Below, in pieces: positions 50,801 to 60,060 of a stretch of 64,000 nucleotides of DNA; position 1 is the first letter of the stretch; every line of letters starts with the position of its first letter. Position numbers and translations under genes: made by a program. The stretch is from Hybos culiciformis (Eukaryota; Arthropoda; Insecta; Diptera; Hybotidae). The stretch lies in NCBI GenBank assembly GCA_964007475.1, contig OZ023275.1:37815381-37879380 (forward strand), in the 5' to 3' direction. Under the pieces are notes generated by a model. It was not told where the DNA came from, made no database searches, and saw only the letters and a list, made by a program, of their open reading frames with translations.

Positions 50801-52432
50801 ATTAGTTATAGCGAATTTTTAAGGTTTGGCGCCATAAAAAGTTTATTTTGCTATGATAAGTCAGCAAAAAATGTATTCTATTTATAATTTTCTTCACAAA
50901 CTTATTTCGAAAAATAAAACTAGCACCTATTTAAATAACAGCCAGCCACAAGCATTTGAAATTGTTAGATAAGTACTGTTACGGTATAAAAAACTTCAAA
51001 AAGTTTATTTTAAATCAAAGATAAATTTCTTAAGAAATATAAACATTATTAAAAAAAAAATTGCATAAGTTGTATATTTTATTTTTCATATGAAATTTAT
51101 TTTATCTACCTATTTGACCAAAAAAAAAAAAAGTTTGAAGAAAATTAATGATTAATTTTGGACAGGTTCGAGTGAACTATTTGACTAACACTTGAAACGA
51201 AAAAAAAAATACACAAAATTCTAAATTATCAGTTCCATTCCAATTGTGTTTTAATTTTTTTTTCTTTAATGTCTTTAATTTTTTTTTCTTTAATGTCTTT
51301 AATTCTTTTTTCTGTGATGGGATGACAAACGTTTTCATAGTTTACAATAAATAGATTAACAACCAAGCCCAATAGCGAACTGGTCGAAAATACTCAGTGA
51401 ATTTGCAGAAATACGGCAAGAGATCCTGTTCAGAGTAATTGTCATCCTTTTCCGGTACTTTACTCATTTGACCATTTATTGTAGGTACTCTCTTGAAAAA
51501 CTTAGGTTTATGGGTAAACAATTTATGACCACTACTAATTAATCAAACAGTTAATTTAAAATGTTTAATTTTAATTTAATTTTCCTTTTTTTATTTCTGA
51601 TCATGATCTTTTGGAAAAAAAAAGTCCCTACATAAAATTCACGGCTTATTTATCTAATACAACGGTTAATTTATACTCAGTACAGTATTAGGTAGGATTT
51701 TATTTTAATAATTAATAATTTTTGTTTAACTATAAAAAATAAAAGTAAACTTACCAATGGTAATGTAGCATTTCTATAATGAACAACTGTAAATGGTTGA
51801 GATGGTTTAGCTACATCCAATAAATGATGGGGAACTCGATTTTGTTCTTCTTTAGTTGCTTTAGCTGTCACTATATCCAGATTTGAGTAAACCTTTAAAA
51901 AAAAAAATTAATTTAATTTAATTACGTAACCGTTAGCCATATAAGAATTTATTTATTCTTGAGGTTTTTTCTAGGTGCTAGAAATAAAAGCGGGCGGACT
52001 GATGGTTGGGCGGACTGATGGTTGGATTTCCGTCGATCAAGTTTCACCCCTTTCTGAGTGGTTCACGTAAACTGCAGTATCGCCCTTGATTTTCACCATA
52101 TTCTTTGGATTTAGATTTTATCACCCTATCATACATACTTAACGGTTCGTGCGAACCAGTAGGAAAGCATAACTGCTACCTAACTTATCACCTAACCAGT
52201 AGTTTAAATTCAAAACCTTTTCCATATTTGTGTACCTTGGTAGGTATTCTATTTAAAATAATAGAATATGTACATTGTACAAGATTAAATAAAATAAAAA
52301 AATTAGAAAAACCTGCATTGAATCTGCTGAAATAATTTCACCGCCAAACCTTTCGGCCAATTCAATTGATAATTTTGTTTTTCCGGTTCCAGTTGAACCC
52401 AAAATGACAATTAAAGGAATTTTTCTTAACAT
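20850..52432 (-). CDS. Trit1: tRNA dimethylallyltransferase, TRIT1/MiaA family (9 exons, 460 aa)
   Basis: Adds the dimethylallyl group to A37 of tRNAs reading UNN codons (i6A37). Exons, in transcript order: 52432-52313, 51892-51755, 41606-41427, 40850-40735, 23203-23065, 22248-22148, 22050-21917, 21538-21234, 20999-20850; all phases agree. P-loop GSTGTGKT at residues 12-19, DSMQVY at 37-42, HHLLD at 62-66, GGTNYYIES at 101-109, then [15 protein letters not shown] (exon 4/5 junction) and [25 protein letters not shown] follows in exon 8. The C terminus has the eukaryote-specific matrin-like zinc finger (C416, C419, H432, H438) and a Lys-rich end. Length matches human TRIT1 (467). An in-frame stop (52451-52453) precedes the ATG with no ATG between, so the start is fixed unless an upstream exon exists. 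The P-loop starts at residue 12, leaving no room for a mitochondrial presequence. Introns 2 and 4 are huge. Confidence 0.94.
21539..21916 (-). other. GC-AG intron of Trit1 (intron 7)
   Basis: The coding sequence reads ...FQLP then splits a Glu codon (G|AA) before DLANTST. Frame is kept only if the donor is AG|GCAAGT at 21917/21916, a good match to the rare GC donor class. The nearest GT (in 'gcaagtg') would throw the next exon into a stop within four codons. The acceptor is an ordinary 'tttcag'. Confidence 0.8.
24203..24218. promoter_or_regulatory. 16-bp perfect palindrome containing an E2F-type site
   Basis: 'gatttggcgccaaatc' is a perfect palindrome. Its core TTTGGCGCCAAA is the textbook two-sided binding sequence for E2F/DP. 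It stands alone in AT-rich intron DNA more than 1 kb from any exon seen here, so function is unproven. Confidence 0.35.
26500..26652 (+). pseudogene. Relic open frame of unknown origin in Trit1 intron 4
   Basis: About 50 codons open after a stop and end at TAA (26650-26652). Unlike chance frames nearby, the composition is protein-like: [17 protein letters not shown] followed by [17 protein letters not shown] and IWHFKL. There is no start codon in good context and I do not recognise a family. The surrounding 26230-26690 is less AT-biased than its flanks and contains 'cagttcaaatcct', also found at 45375-45387. A decayed transposon is the simplest guess. Confidence 0.25.
26697..27277. repeat. 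Two diverged direct repeats of about 220-260 bp
   Basis: Segments at about 26697-26912 and 27019-27275 share strings in the same order: 'ttttatttattta', 'aatatttaa', 'gtaccta', 'aaatttggcaaaaaa', 'aaattatgttccatcatta', 'aagatcttttttata' and 'ttaagacttaagttttta'. Substitutions and small gaps separate the copies, so the duplication is old. There are no terminal inverted repeats. Confidence 0.7.
31462..32099. mobile_element. 638-bp near-perfect foldback (MITE-like) element
   Basis: The left half from 'tacgagccctgcatcat' (31463) and the right half ending 'atgatgcagggctcgta' (32098) are reverse complements over essentially their whole length. They meet near 31780, where 'aaggagagagtc'-type sequence folds back with a minimal loop. 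A TA lies at both outer ends, consistent with Tc1/mariner-style TA insertion. The identical 64-residue open frames on the two strands (31515-31709 and 31852-32046) are a consequence of the symmetry and not genes. Arms show almost no divergence by eye, so the element is young or homogenised. It sits in Trit1 intron 4. Confidence 0.85.
32581..32605. repeat. (AAAAT)n microsatellite
   Basis: Four to five units of the pentamer AAAAT run together within Trit1 intron 4. A similar (AAAAT)n tract occurs at 60327-60353. Confidence 0.8.
35271..35441. mobile_element. 171-bp palindromic MITE-like element
   Basis: Arms beginning 'atatgtaaacaaaatttgtt' (35271) and ending with an imperfect complement '...gtttacatat' (35441) fold over the whole length. 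The best-paired part is 'acacaaaaatacattgacac' against 'gtgtcaatgtatttttgtgt', closing on a 'tcgaccttcggtctcg' tip near 35346-35361. Some mismatches show it is older than the foldback at 31462. No clear target duplication is visible. Confidence 0.7.
38068..38141. repeat. Small inverted repeat
   Basis: 'ctggcttttt' near 38072 is mirrored by 'aaaaagccag' near 38132, with about 50 bases between. It lies in Trit1 intron 4. Nothing else marks it as a complete element. Confidence 0.4.
42120..42245. repeat. Imperfect short-period repeat (about 25 bp)
   Basis: Variants of 'taggttctatttcatttt' recur four or five times with a spacing of roughly 22-27 bases. The same motif in inverted form ('aaaatgaactaaaacctac') appears near 41916-41934. 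This suggests a decayed minisatellite or foldback arm. Confidence 0.45.
47384..48480 (+). CDS. Small intron-nested gene; linker-histone-like winged helix with basic tail (142 aa)
   Basis: Exon 1, 47384-47716, codes for 111 residues. It splices at AGG|GTAAAA to 'ttttgtag' and continues in phase 0 in exon 2, 48385-48480. Residues about 8-73 resemble the H1/H5 globular fold: [20 protein letters not shown], then [20 protein letters not shown], then MIKLRF, where H1 proteins have an (R/K)IK.GLK.LV..G.L.Q segment before the wing. Unspliced, exon 1 would end four codons later. Spliced, it gains a very basic tail ([20 protein letters not shown] and FKRKKL), a strong sign the splice is real. An acidic/aromatic stretch lies between ([15 protein letters not shown]). 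DNA binding and condensation, perhaps in germ cells as for other divergent histones, is inference; the family call is tentative. It lies wholly within Trit1 intron 2, opposite strand. The first ATG of the frame is used and has A at -3. Confidence 0.6.
47990..48194. mobile_element. 205-bp inverted-repeat element within the nested gene's intron
   Basis: 'ccttttacacaag' (47990-48002) is the exact complement of 'cttgtgtaaaagg' (48182-48194). Inside, further pairing is weaker ('agctcc' near 48016 against 'gagctgg' near 48129, with poly-T/poly-A stretches). It fits a small MITE sitting in the 668-bp intron of the nested gene. No clear target duplication was found. Confidence 0.5.
48534..48539 (+). 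promoter_or_regulatory. Candidate poly(A) signal of the nested gene
   Basis: AATAAA occurs 54 bases after the stop codon of the small gene, followed by an A-rich stretch. The position is right for a compact 3' UTR and modestly supports the gene model. Confidence 0.4.
51252..51312. repeat. 24-bp tandem repeat, about 2.5 copies
   Basis: 'tttttttttctttaatgtct' and neighbours repeat with a 24-base period, the last copy being imperfect. It is in Trit1 intron 2. Confidence 0.75.
51993..52024. repeat. 16-bp tandem duplication in Trit1 intron 1
   Basis: 'ggcggactgatggttg' occurs twice in a row within a short GC-rich patch (about 51989-52100) of the 420-bp first intron. The patch contrasts with the AT-rich surroundings and may be an inserted fragment or an intronic regulatory segment. 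Confidence 0.75.
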
Positions 52433-52858
52433 TTTATAAATAATTAATAATCACTTTAATTTATCTTATTAAGGTGTATTTAAATAATTAATTTTTTTTT
52501 AATATATATCAATTTTATTATAATTATATTTATTTATTATTTTAATTTTAAATTCATAATAAAAAAAAATTTTAATTAAAAAAATAAAACACGTTCTTTT
52601 CTTCTTTCTTTTTCTTTTTCATAACATTGCGTTGCGACGATAACTACAAGAAAACATCTGATTTTTAAATGTCAAAATTAAAGCAGCAAAACTACAACAG
52701 CAAACGCTATGATAATTTTGTAGTTTTTTTTTCGCGCGACAGAAAGAAAAAAACAAAAATATGACCATAAAATAGGTACAGTACACGTATACAAGCAATA
52801 TTAATAATTTTATAATTCCAATTAGATTTTTAAGATTTTTATTTTTGAATTATTATTA

Positions 52859-52975
52859 AGGTGCGTCCACAACAATCGTGTACGAATTTGAACATTTCTG
52901 GTATGTAAGCGGAAATGTCGTCGTGTAACATGAATAATTTCTATTCGTACTCGCTTTCGTGGACGCTCCTCCTAC
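52859..52975. repeat. Degenerate inverted repeat upstream of Trit1
   Basis: 'gcgtccac' (near 52863) and 'gtggacgc' (near 52961) face each other, with a second paired block, 'cgtgtacgaat' against 'attcgtactcg', just inside. The 'ggtgcgtccacaac' end looks like the tip of a small DNA transposon. It lies about 430 bp upstream of the Trit1 start codon, in the likely promoter flank. Confidence 0.5.
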
Positions 52976-53438
52976 CGTTGAATAGGATCTTTGAAATACA
53001 TACTATACATACTCGAAATTCGATTAAAAATAAAGTTTATCCAAATTTTATTTTGATGATGAAGCTGTATAATATCTATTCATATCATTAAGATAATAAG
53101 TATTAGTTAAAACATGCATTTATCATTTGAAAAATTGAAAAAACAAACTGATCCTGATTCATAAAACTATGGGAATCGATTCAGTTAATATGGTCTGTGG
53201 AGGTCGAAGAGATATTGTTTTTAATTTTGTTTAAATTGACAGAACGTTAGCAGATTTATATACTATGTACATACACAGGTACACATGTACGACACTTTAA
53301 ATTTGAGGAAAATAATGGACGAGTAGAGTGCTGAATAAACATCGTAGTAAGTACCTAGGCCTAGGAAAATTCTTGAAATTTTTTCTGATATATTAATGTA
53401 CCTACATTTGAATATAATAATAAGATATTCTGTCTACC

Positions 53439-53922
53439 CGCCTTTATACAAAAAATATATGTATATATGTAATGTATGATGTATGATGTAGTTTGATTGC
53501 TTTAATCAAAATTTCTCAGATCTACTTGGACAAACTACAAAACAAGCGTTAAAAATAGAAATAAAAAAAATGGTAGGTAACTAACTATATATAATTTAAT
53601 TTATTAATACATATAAGTTTTATTTTTCCACTATAATGTTAAGATAAACAATAAAAAATTAACAAACCCTTATTTAAATCTATCCGCCTTTATACAAAAA
53701 ATATATGTATGTAAATGTAATGTATGATGTATGATATAGTTTAATTGCTTTAATCAAAATTCCTCAGATCTACTTGGACAAACTACAAAACAAGCGTTAA
53801 AAATAGAAATAAAAAAAATTGTAGGTAACTAACTATATATAATTTAATTTATTAATATAAGTTTTATTTTTCCACTATAATGTTAAGATAAACTCTAAAA
53901 AATTAACAAACCCTTATTTAAA
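53439..53922. repeat. 246-bp tandem duplication
   Basis: Two copies begin 'cgcctttatacaaaaaatat' at 53439 and 53685 and end with 'aacaaacccttatttaaat' near 53679 and 53922. They differ by few substitutions and small gaps. No open frame is shared. The duplication is recent. Confidence 0.88.
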
Positions 53923-56900
53923 TATTATATTTTGTGCAAAAAAAATTTCCCCTGTATTCCCCAGTCAGAATATCTGCTTACTTATTGAGCTCCAAAAATA
54001 AATTTACTTCCTCTTCCTGAAAATTCGAATTTTCTATTAAATCAAAAAAAATATTACCTTTAGTAATCTTCCAATTTGAGATAGACCTATTCGTAATCAA
54101 TATTTTTTATTTTATTTTTATTTTTATTTAATACGGAAACCGGAACATTCTGATTATTGTTGACTGACCCACTGAGATTAAACCCTTTATTAGCTGAAAA
54201 TTGTTATATTCTTTCAGATTTAAATGTCATCGAGGTTCTTATCAGCCATCAAAAAAAATAAAAATAAAAATAAAAAATCTTTCCATTCTAATAATATATG
54301 TGAACACTTTTGAGATAAGGTGTTGATTTTCTATACAAATCTAATATATACACGATAGATTTTATAAAAATTATATGTATTTTCTTTCTCTGTTATTTTA
54401 TTTTTATGGATATTCTAAAGAAAAAAAATTATCTAAAAAGTAAATTTAGATTATTAAAAATTTAAATAGAAGTATTTATGAAATTCATTTATTTTTTTTA
54501 TTTTTTCTAAAAAAAATATTTCTGGCCATTGAACTTTTCATGTGAGAATGACAATTTATAAATATTCAACAGATAGAAATACATTATATTATATATTTAT
54601 ATATTTTATTATTTATATTTCTTATTTTAGTTTAATGAATATAATGTAACATATATATATTTATATATAGTATAAGTTCTTTTTTTGGTTTTTATTTTGT
54701 TAAAGCCCGTTTTTTAACTTCATTCGTTTTTTACTTTTTTGTTATTCAACAAATCCAGGTGCAATTTAAAATCTTTGAATCTTATGCGGAGATATAAAAA
54801 ACTAAAAAAAAAAAGAAAAAAACCCAAAAATATAAGTATCATAGACGTACCTATATACAAACTATAAAATTTCTTAGATAAATTTATTTTAAAAACAATA
54901 ACTATAAAATTGATTTTTTTTTTATTTACTTAATAGTTATAGATTTAAAATTTGATTAATCAATAAATGGGTCTATTGCTCTAAATATGTGGAATAATAA
55001 TAAACTTGATTTTGACATTTAAAATTTTTATAATTATGATCTAACGAGTTTTAAAACTCGATAACACAGCGAAGCTGTCAAAATTTTTATTATTGTAGTT
55101 ATATTAATTGCTTTTATTTGTTTGAACTCAATATAGTATAGTTATGGGGTATTAAAAGACATCTTGTCCTGAATCTACTTTACATTTATTTTTGTTAAAA
55201 GAAGAATTACATATATGAATTGAATTATGATATTGCTCAGAAAAAAAACTGGGAAATTGAAAACAAAAATTATCAAAATAATAATTGTGAAGACAGACCC
55301 CACAAAAATTAAACAAAATTTCTTGCTCTCAATTTCCATGTTTAACAATCATGAACAAAATTTAAAACTTAGATTACAACATTATAACATTATTACTAAA
55401 AGATTGATAGTTCTATATAGAAAAATTTAGAGAAACAAAATTAGAGAAAAAAGAGATTTCATATAATATTTTCAAATTAGTTGTTTTTTTGTTAAATTTT
55501 TTGGAAGTTCAATGGTTAACTACATATACTAAAATTAGAAGCCCCTATCAATTTATTTAGAATTCGGCTAATTCAACAATATTTGTACATATTATATTAA
55601 ATTTTCAAATACATTTTATATGTATGTTAAATACGTAAAGGAAATTATTTTATAATAAAATAATTCATTCTCTTGCTCTTCATACAGTGCAAAATTATTA
55701 AAGAAATTTTAATTTTTTTTGTTTTTTTTTTTCTGAATGAAATTTTAGCTACTTATAGTAGGTACGGTACATCATATGTACATTGTACATACACATGTAA
55801 ATAATTCTTATATGGAAAATTCTCTATTACCAATATTTATTTTATTAAGAAAGGTCATAAAATATAATTTTTTAAATAAAAATCATGTAAGAAGTCATAG
55901 AAGTGCATAAATCAAATGAATCGGACTATGCTTACACGGTAAAAATACTGAGTTTATACATTGTAGTAATAATATAACATATTTACATAAGCCTCCATAA
56001 TTTTTTCGATAACTAACTTTGCTTTTTATACATAATATTTTTGAATGCCCTAACAAAGTCAATAGGTAGAAAATATTTTACTAAGCCATTTTAAAATAAA
56101 CCAACTTATATACAAACATTATATTGTGTAAGTTCAACATTGTATCGAACTATCAGAATATCGGTAGACAGTAATAAATTAAAATTCTTTTTTTTCAACA
56201 GTGCAAATATCCTTTTACAACATACCTAAAGTCTAAACCACAATTTAACTTTTATTTTTTTTATTAATGCAATTTAAAAGTAATATATAAAACAGTATAA
56301 TAATGGAATGGGAAAAAATTATCTCACAGTTTTAATAGAGTGCGAGGTAAAAGAATAAGTGCGATAATCGCGTATAATTAAATTTGTCGCGACAGCTATT
56401 CAATGAAATTCCAAAGTGATTTTCTATATAATATATTGTTGGACGCTAGAAAATAATTTAGAAATAAATGAAATTTCATTTTTTTTTACCACCTCTCATT
56501 ACTATTGAATCACCTTATAAAACATTGTACATATTGGAAAAATAAAATTGTAGGTATTTGGATCAAGGTGGTCGGCAGTCATTGAAAAATGATTCCTTAG
56601 AATTCCCAGAATTTCTTAGTAGGATAGTATGTATAGGTATTTGATTTAAAATATAATGTTGATATTAACGTAATAAAAGAATTGCTTAGGCTTAAAATCT
56701 AGAAAAATTACTAATTACGAAAATTAATTTTCTAGCTGTACTGTATACACATTATTTAATTTACATAACTATGAGTATACATGAGTTTATATTTAATTTG
56801 AATTCTTATCAGCAATTTATTTATATTTTTTCCCACTATCAGGAAATATAAAGTAACCTTATATCCATAAGGTCAGTTTTTATATTTTTGATAAAAAAGA

Positions 56901-57380
56901 ATTAAATACATATATTTTTGCACATAAAACTGTTTAGAGAAGTACACACTTATGTCTATATATGGTATTATTTATTTTGTAATGTTTTTTATCAATATTT
57001 TTCCCATGTCAACATAAGTAAATAAAGCGCGAAATTTGAATCAAATTTAAATTTAAATGTGTTGACGACGTATCTACAGATGTGCCGCATACTTATTTTT
57101 TTTTTGTTGAGAAAAACCAAATTTTCAGATTGAATAAAATATTTTAAATTTATTTTGCATTACAATTCTTATCTGACGGTTAGTTTCAGATATAAGTATT
57201 TACTAAATTGTTTGTGGTTTGAGAATTTAAATGTTTACAAACAGCCCTTTTCATCCGAAGCTAATTTTATTAATTTGTAAATGTAAAAAAAAGATATCGT
57301 CCGATTTTTCTTTTTTAACACAGTTGCGATCAACAAAAGTTTGATTTATATTTAAAACTTTAGCATTGAATAAATTATTA
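53923..57380. other. Intergenic AT-rich DNA
   Basis: I see no gene here. There are many homopolymer and (TA)n tracts, for example around 54590-54670, and a short palindrome 'gagttttaaaactc' at 55047-55060. Short open frames such as that at 55227-55430 are Lys/Ile/Asn-rich and look like chance. Confidence 0.5.
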
Positions 57381-58534
57381 ATTAAAGGCATAGGCGCCCG
57401 GAAGGGGGGGGCAAGGGGGGGGCCTTGCCCCCCCTGGGATTGATGAAGAAAATAAAACTTAATCAGCGATGAGACCTAAACACTAAACTCGTACAAATTA
57501 GAAACCCGATTTTAATTTAAATAATATTAGAATGTTTGTCATTTTTCAAACGAAAAAAAAAAACTTATTATCTCGCACAATAACTTTTTTATAAGAACGC
57601 TTGCCCTTAAATTTCACTTTTTTAATGCGCTAAGAAATTTTGAGAACATTTAAATTAGAAATTTTAGATTTTAATTTTTTCAGATTTTTATGTCATGCAG
57701 TATTTAAATTGTTTTAATAAATTATTCAATTTTTTTTTCATATTTTTCGATTTTTGAGTCACGGGTAAAAATACAAAAATATTTATAAATTTTGGAATTT
57801 CTAAATGCACGGATTTCCAGACATTCCTTTTTCATATTTCGCTTAGTCAAGAGCAACACATTTATGAAAAAAGAATTCCTTTTCTGGTTACTTTTATGAT
57901 AGAGACATTGTCGAAGTAGTTCACGCGAGTTTACGAATCTACGCCACGCGACGTAAAAAAGAAAATCATCGTTCAGTTACAATAAAAAAATAACTGTTCA
58001 GTTACAAAAAAATAAAGCAATTGCATTTCTTAATATTTATGGTGTATAAATATAAAAGATTATTTTTTTAACTTTTACGCCGGAGAAGTTCAATTTACGT
58101 GTTTGAGTATAATATGCCTCATAAAGTTTCATATAATGTGTCTTTTTTATGTCGCATACGTGCATGAACTACGTCTAAAATATCTTCGTTGGTTTTGTTT
58201 TTCTTCTAATTGGCGAGTTACTGAAAGTTTTGGAACGATTCGGAAGACGGAAGGTATCTGGTTTTTTTTTCTTTATATATGTATTACATATTATTTATTT
58301 TTTATTTGTTTTTTATTATCTAATCCAGCAAGTGAATTCGTTTATTAAAAATGTTAATTTATGTTTGTTATTTTTTACTTTTAAAAAGAAAAGATTCATA
58401 TAAGATACATGTAACTTAATTCTCAACACATTTTTTTTATTTTCATCGTTGAAGAAAAACATATTTATAAGCTTTTTAAAAAAATTTTCTTGCCCCCCCC
58501 TAGAAAAAATCCTGCGGGCGCCTATGATTAAAGG
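57381..58534. mobile_element. Non-autonomous hAT-like DNA transposon with 8-bp target duplication
   Basis: The element spans 57389-58526 (1,138 bp). Its ends 'cataggcgcccg' and 'cgggcgcctatg' are perfect 12-bp inverted repeats. Just inside, a G-run with 'ggggggcaagg' (left) mirrors 'cttgccccccc' (right). The flanks 'attaaagg' at 57381-57388 and 58527-58534 are identical 8-bp direct repeats, the length typical of the hAT superfamily (also P elements). Interior open frames (for example 58103-58348) show no transposase similarity I can recognise, so it would depend on a transposase from elsewhere. Confidence 0.82.
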
Positions 58535-58950
58535 AAAAAACCATAAAAATACTGAAACTATTCGTGATTGTTGTACAATTTTTTTTTTTGAAACCTCTGT
58601 AAAGAAAGTATTGATCATTAACTTTAATATTACGATTATTAACTTTAATCTGTCAACAAAAATTGATTCGTGAGAATATGCTTAAAGATATAACATTTAA
58701 ATTAAATCAACAAATAAATACAAGTTGTACACTATCATCAAGATCCGGAAGAACAGATTTAAAATGCCACCTATGTTTATCTTAAACTGAAACCAAATCA
58801 ATATAAATATTTGTCCTTAATTATTATTTATTTTTTAATCAATAAGTAATTTATTGTTATTTTTATATTAGGAGTACTTAAGTTTATATACCCAAAGATA
58901 CACGGAGTTCTTTTGACATCGAACAATTAAGTAAATCGATAATAGAAAAA

Positions 58951-59368
58951 TATTAAATCATAAAAAATACATTTTATAAAAAACAACGTTTTTCTTGCGC
59001 ACTAAAAAGTATAAAATAATTTTACTATGAGTTTCATTTTGGTAACAGACTTTATAACTTTTCTCCGGCTCATTCAGAGGATTGTGGACACACGTACTTG
59101 AAACTGATTACAACAGTCTATAACTAGAAACGTGGGGCACATTTTTGGGGTAATACTGTAAATGTGTTGTAAAAATTTGCCCCACGTTTCTAGTTATAGA
59201 CTGTTTTGTAATCAGTTTCAAGTATGTGTGTCCACAATCCTCTGAATGAGCCGGAGAAAAGTTATAAAGTCTGTTACCAAAATGAAGCTCATAGTAAAAT
59301 TATTTTATACTTTTTAGTGCGCAAGAAAAACGTTGTTTTTTATAAAATGTATTTTTTATGATTTAATA
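58951..59368. mobile_element. 418-bp foldback element
   Basis: Arms of about 190 bp ('tattaaatcataaaaaatac' at the left end and its complement at the right) flank a loop of roughly 35 bases around 59143-59176. Pairing is nearly perfect through 'gcgcactaaaaagtataaa' and 'aactagaaacgtggggca'. A TA at each edge would suit TA-targeting transposons. The 4-base change near 59284 and scattered differences show it is slightly older than the 31462 foldback. Confidence 0.82.
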
Positions 59369-59435
59369 ATTGTTTTCTACTTTTTAGTTTTGAAGCTGAA
59401 AGCAGAATTTTTCTTATAAAATTTGATTGTCAAAA

Positions 59436-60060
59436 TTACGAAATTCGTGTGTTTAATCATGTCCTCTTTGTAGGTACAAAATTTGAATAAAATCGGACGA
59501 AGTTTTGAAGACCTCCCCAAGCAAGGTAGAGGAGGCTAATAAATTTTTTGTTACAAAATTTGTGTGTTTAATCATTTCTTCTTTTTAGGTACCGAATTTG
59601 AATAACATCGTATTTTTGAAGTCCTCCCCATAGGACGTCGCTGGGTAGGAGGCCAATAAATGTTTTGTTACGAAATTTGTGTGTTGAATATGTCCTTTTT
59701 TATGTACCAAATTTGAAAGAAATCGGACGAACTTTTGAAGTCCTTCCCAAGGAAGGTCGCTGGGTAGGAGGCCAATAAATTTTTTGTTACGAAATTCGTG
59801 TGTTCAATCATTTCTTCTTTTTATGTACTAAATTTGAATGAAATCGGACAAACTTTTGGTTATGAAAATTTGATTACAAAATTTCTCGGGCAGACAAACA
59901 GACGAAAAACTTTTCAAATCACGATTAAAGTGGTAGAATATTGTATTGTCATCGGGTTCAGAGCTATATTCAAAATTTCGTAGCTTGTCGGAAAGTGGTC
60001 TAAAATTTGATTACAAAATTTCTAGGACAAACAGACAAGAAAGTGATTTGATAAAAACGT
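59436..60060. repeat. Tandem array of about 117-bp units with a cagacaaacagac tail
   Basis: Copies start at 59436, 59551, 59668 and 59787 with 'ttac(g/a)aaatt(c/t)gtgtgtt'. Each runs through 'aatttgaa...atcgga' and 'gaagtcct(c/t)ccca' to 'ggaggccaataaat'. The fourth copy breaks off near 59850 and passes into 'aatttgattacaaaatttct', which itself recurs at 60005-60024 next to 'gacaaacagaca'. Unit lengths are 115, 117 and 119 bp. The array abuts the foldback at 58951-59368 with only about 70 bp between. Confidence 0.85.

Larger units (their letters stand above)
41607..51754 (-). other. 10.1-kb second intron of Trit1, hosting a gene on the other strand
   Basis: The intron runs from GTAAGT (51754) to 'tttatag' before residue 87. 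It contains the plus-strand two-exon gene at 47384-48480, so Trit1 transcription crosses that gene in antisense. Otherwise it holds AT-rich DNA, homopolymer runs, a weak 25-bp-like repeat around 42120-42240, (AT)n tracts near 42930 and 44175, and a 24-bp tandem repeat near 51252. Confidence 0.75.

Noticed and set aside
58103..58618. Open frames inside the hAT-like element as transposase remnants
   Set aside because: No hAT transposase motif (such as the dimerisation block or BED finger) can be seen, and composition is Phe/Lys/Ile-rich.
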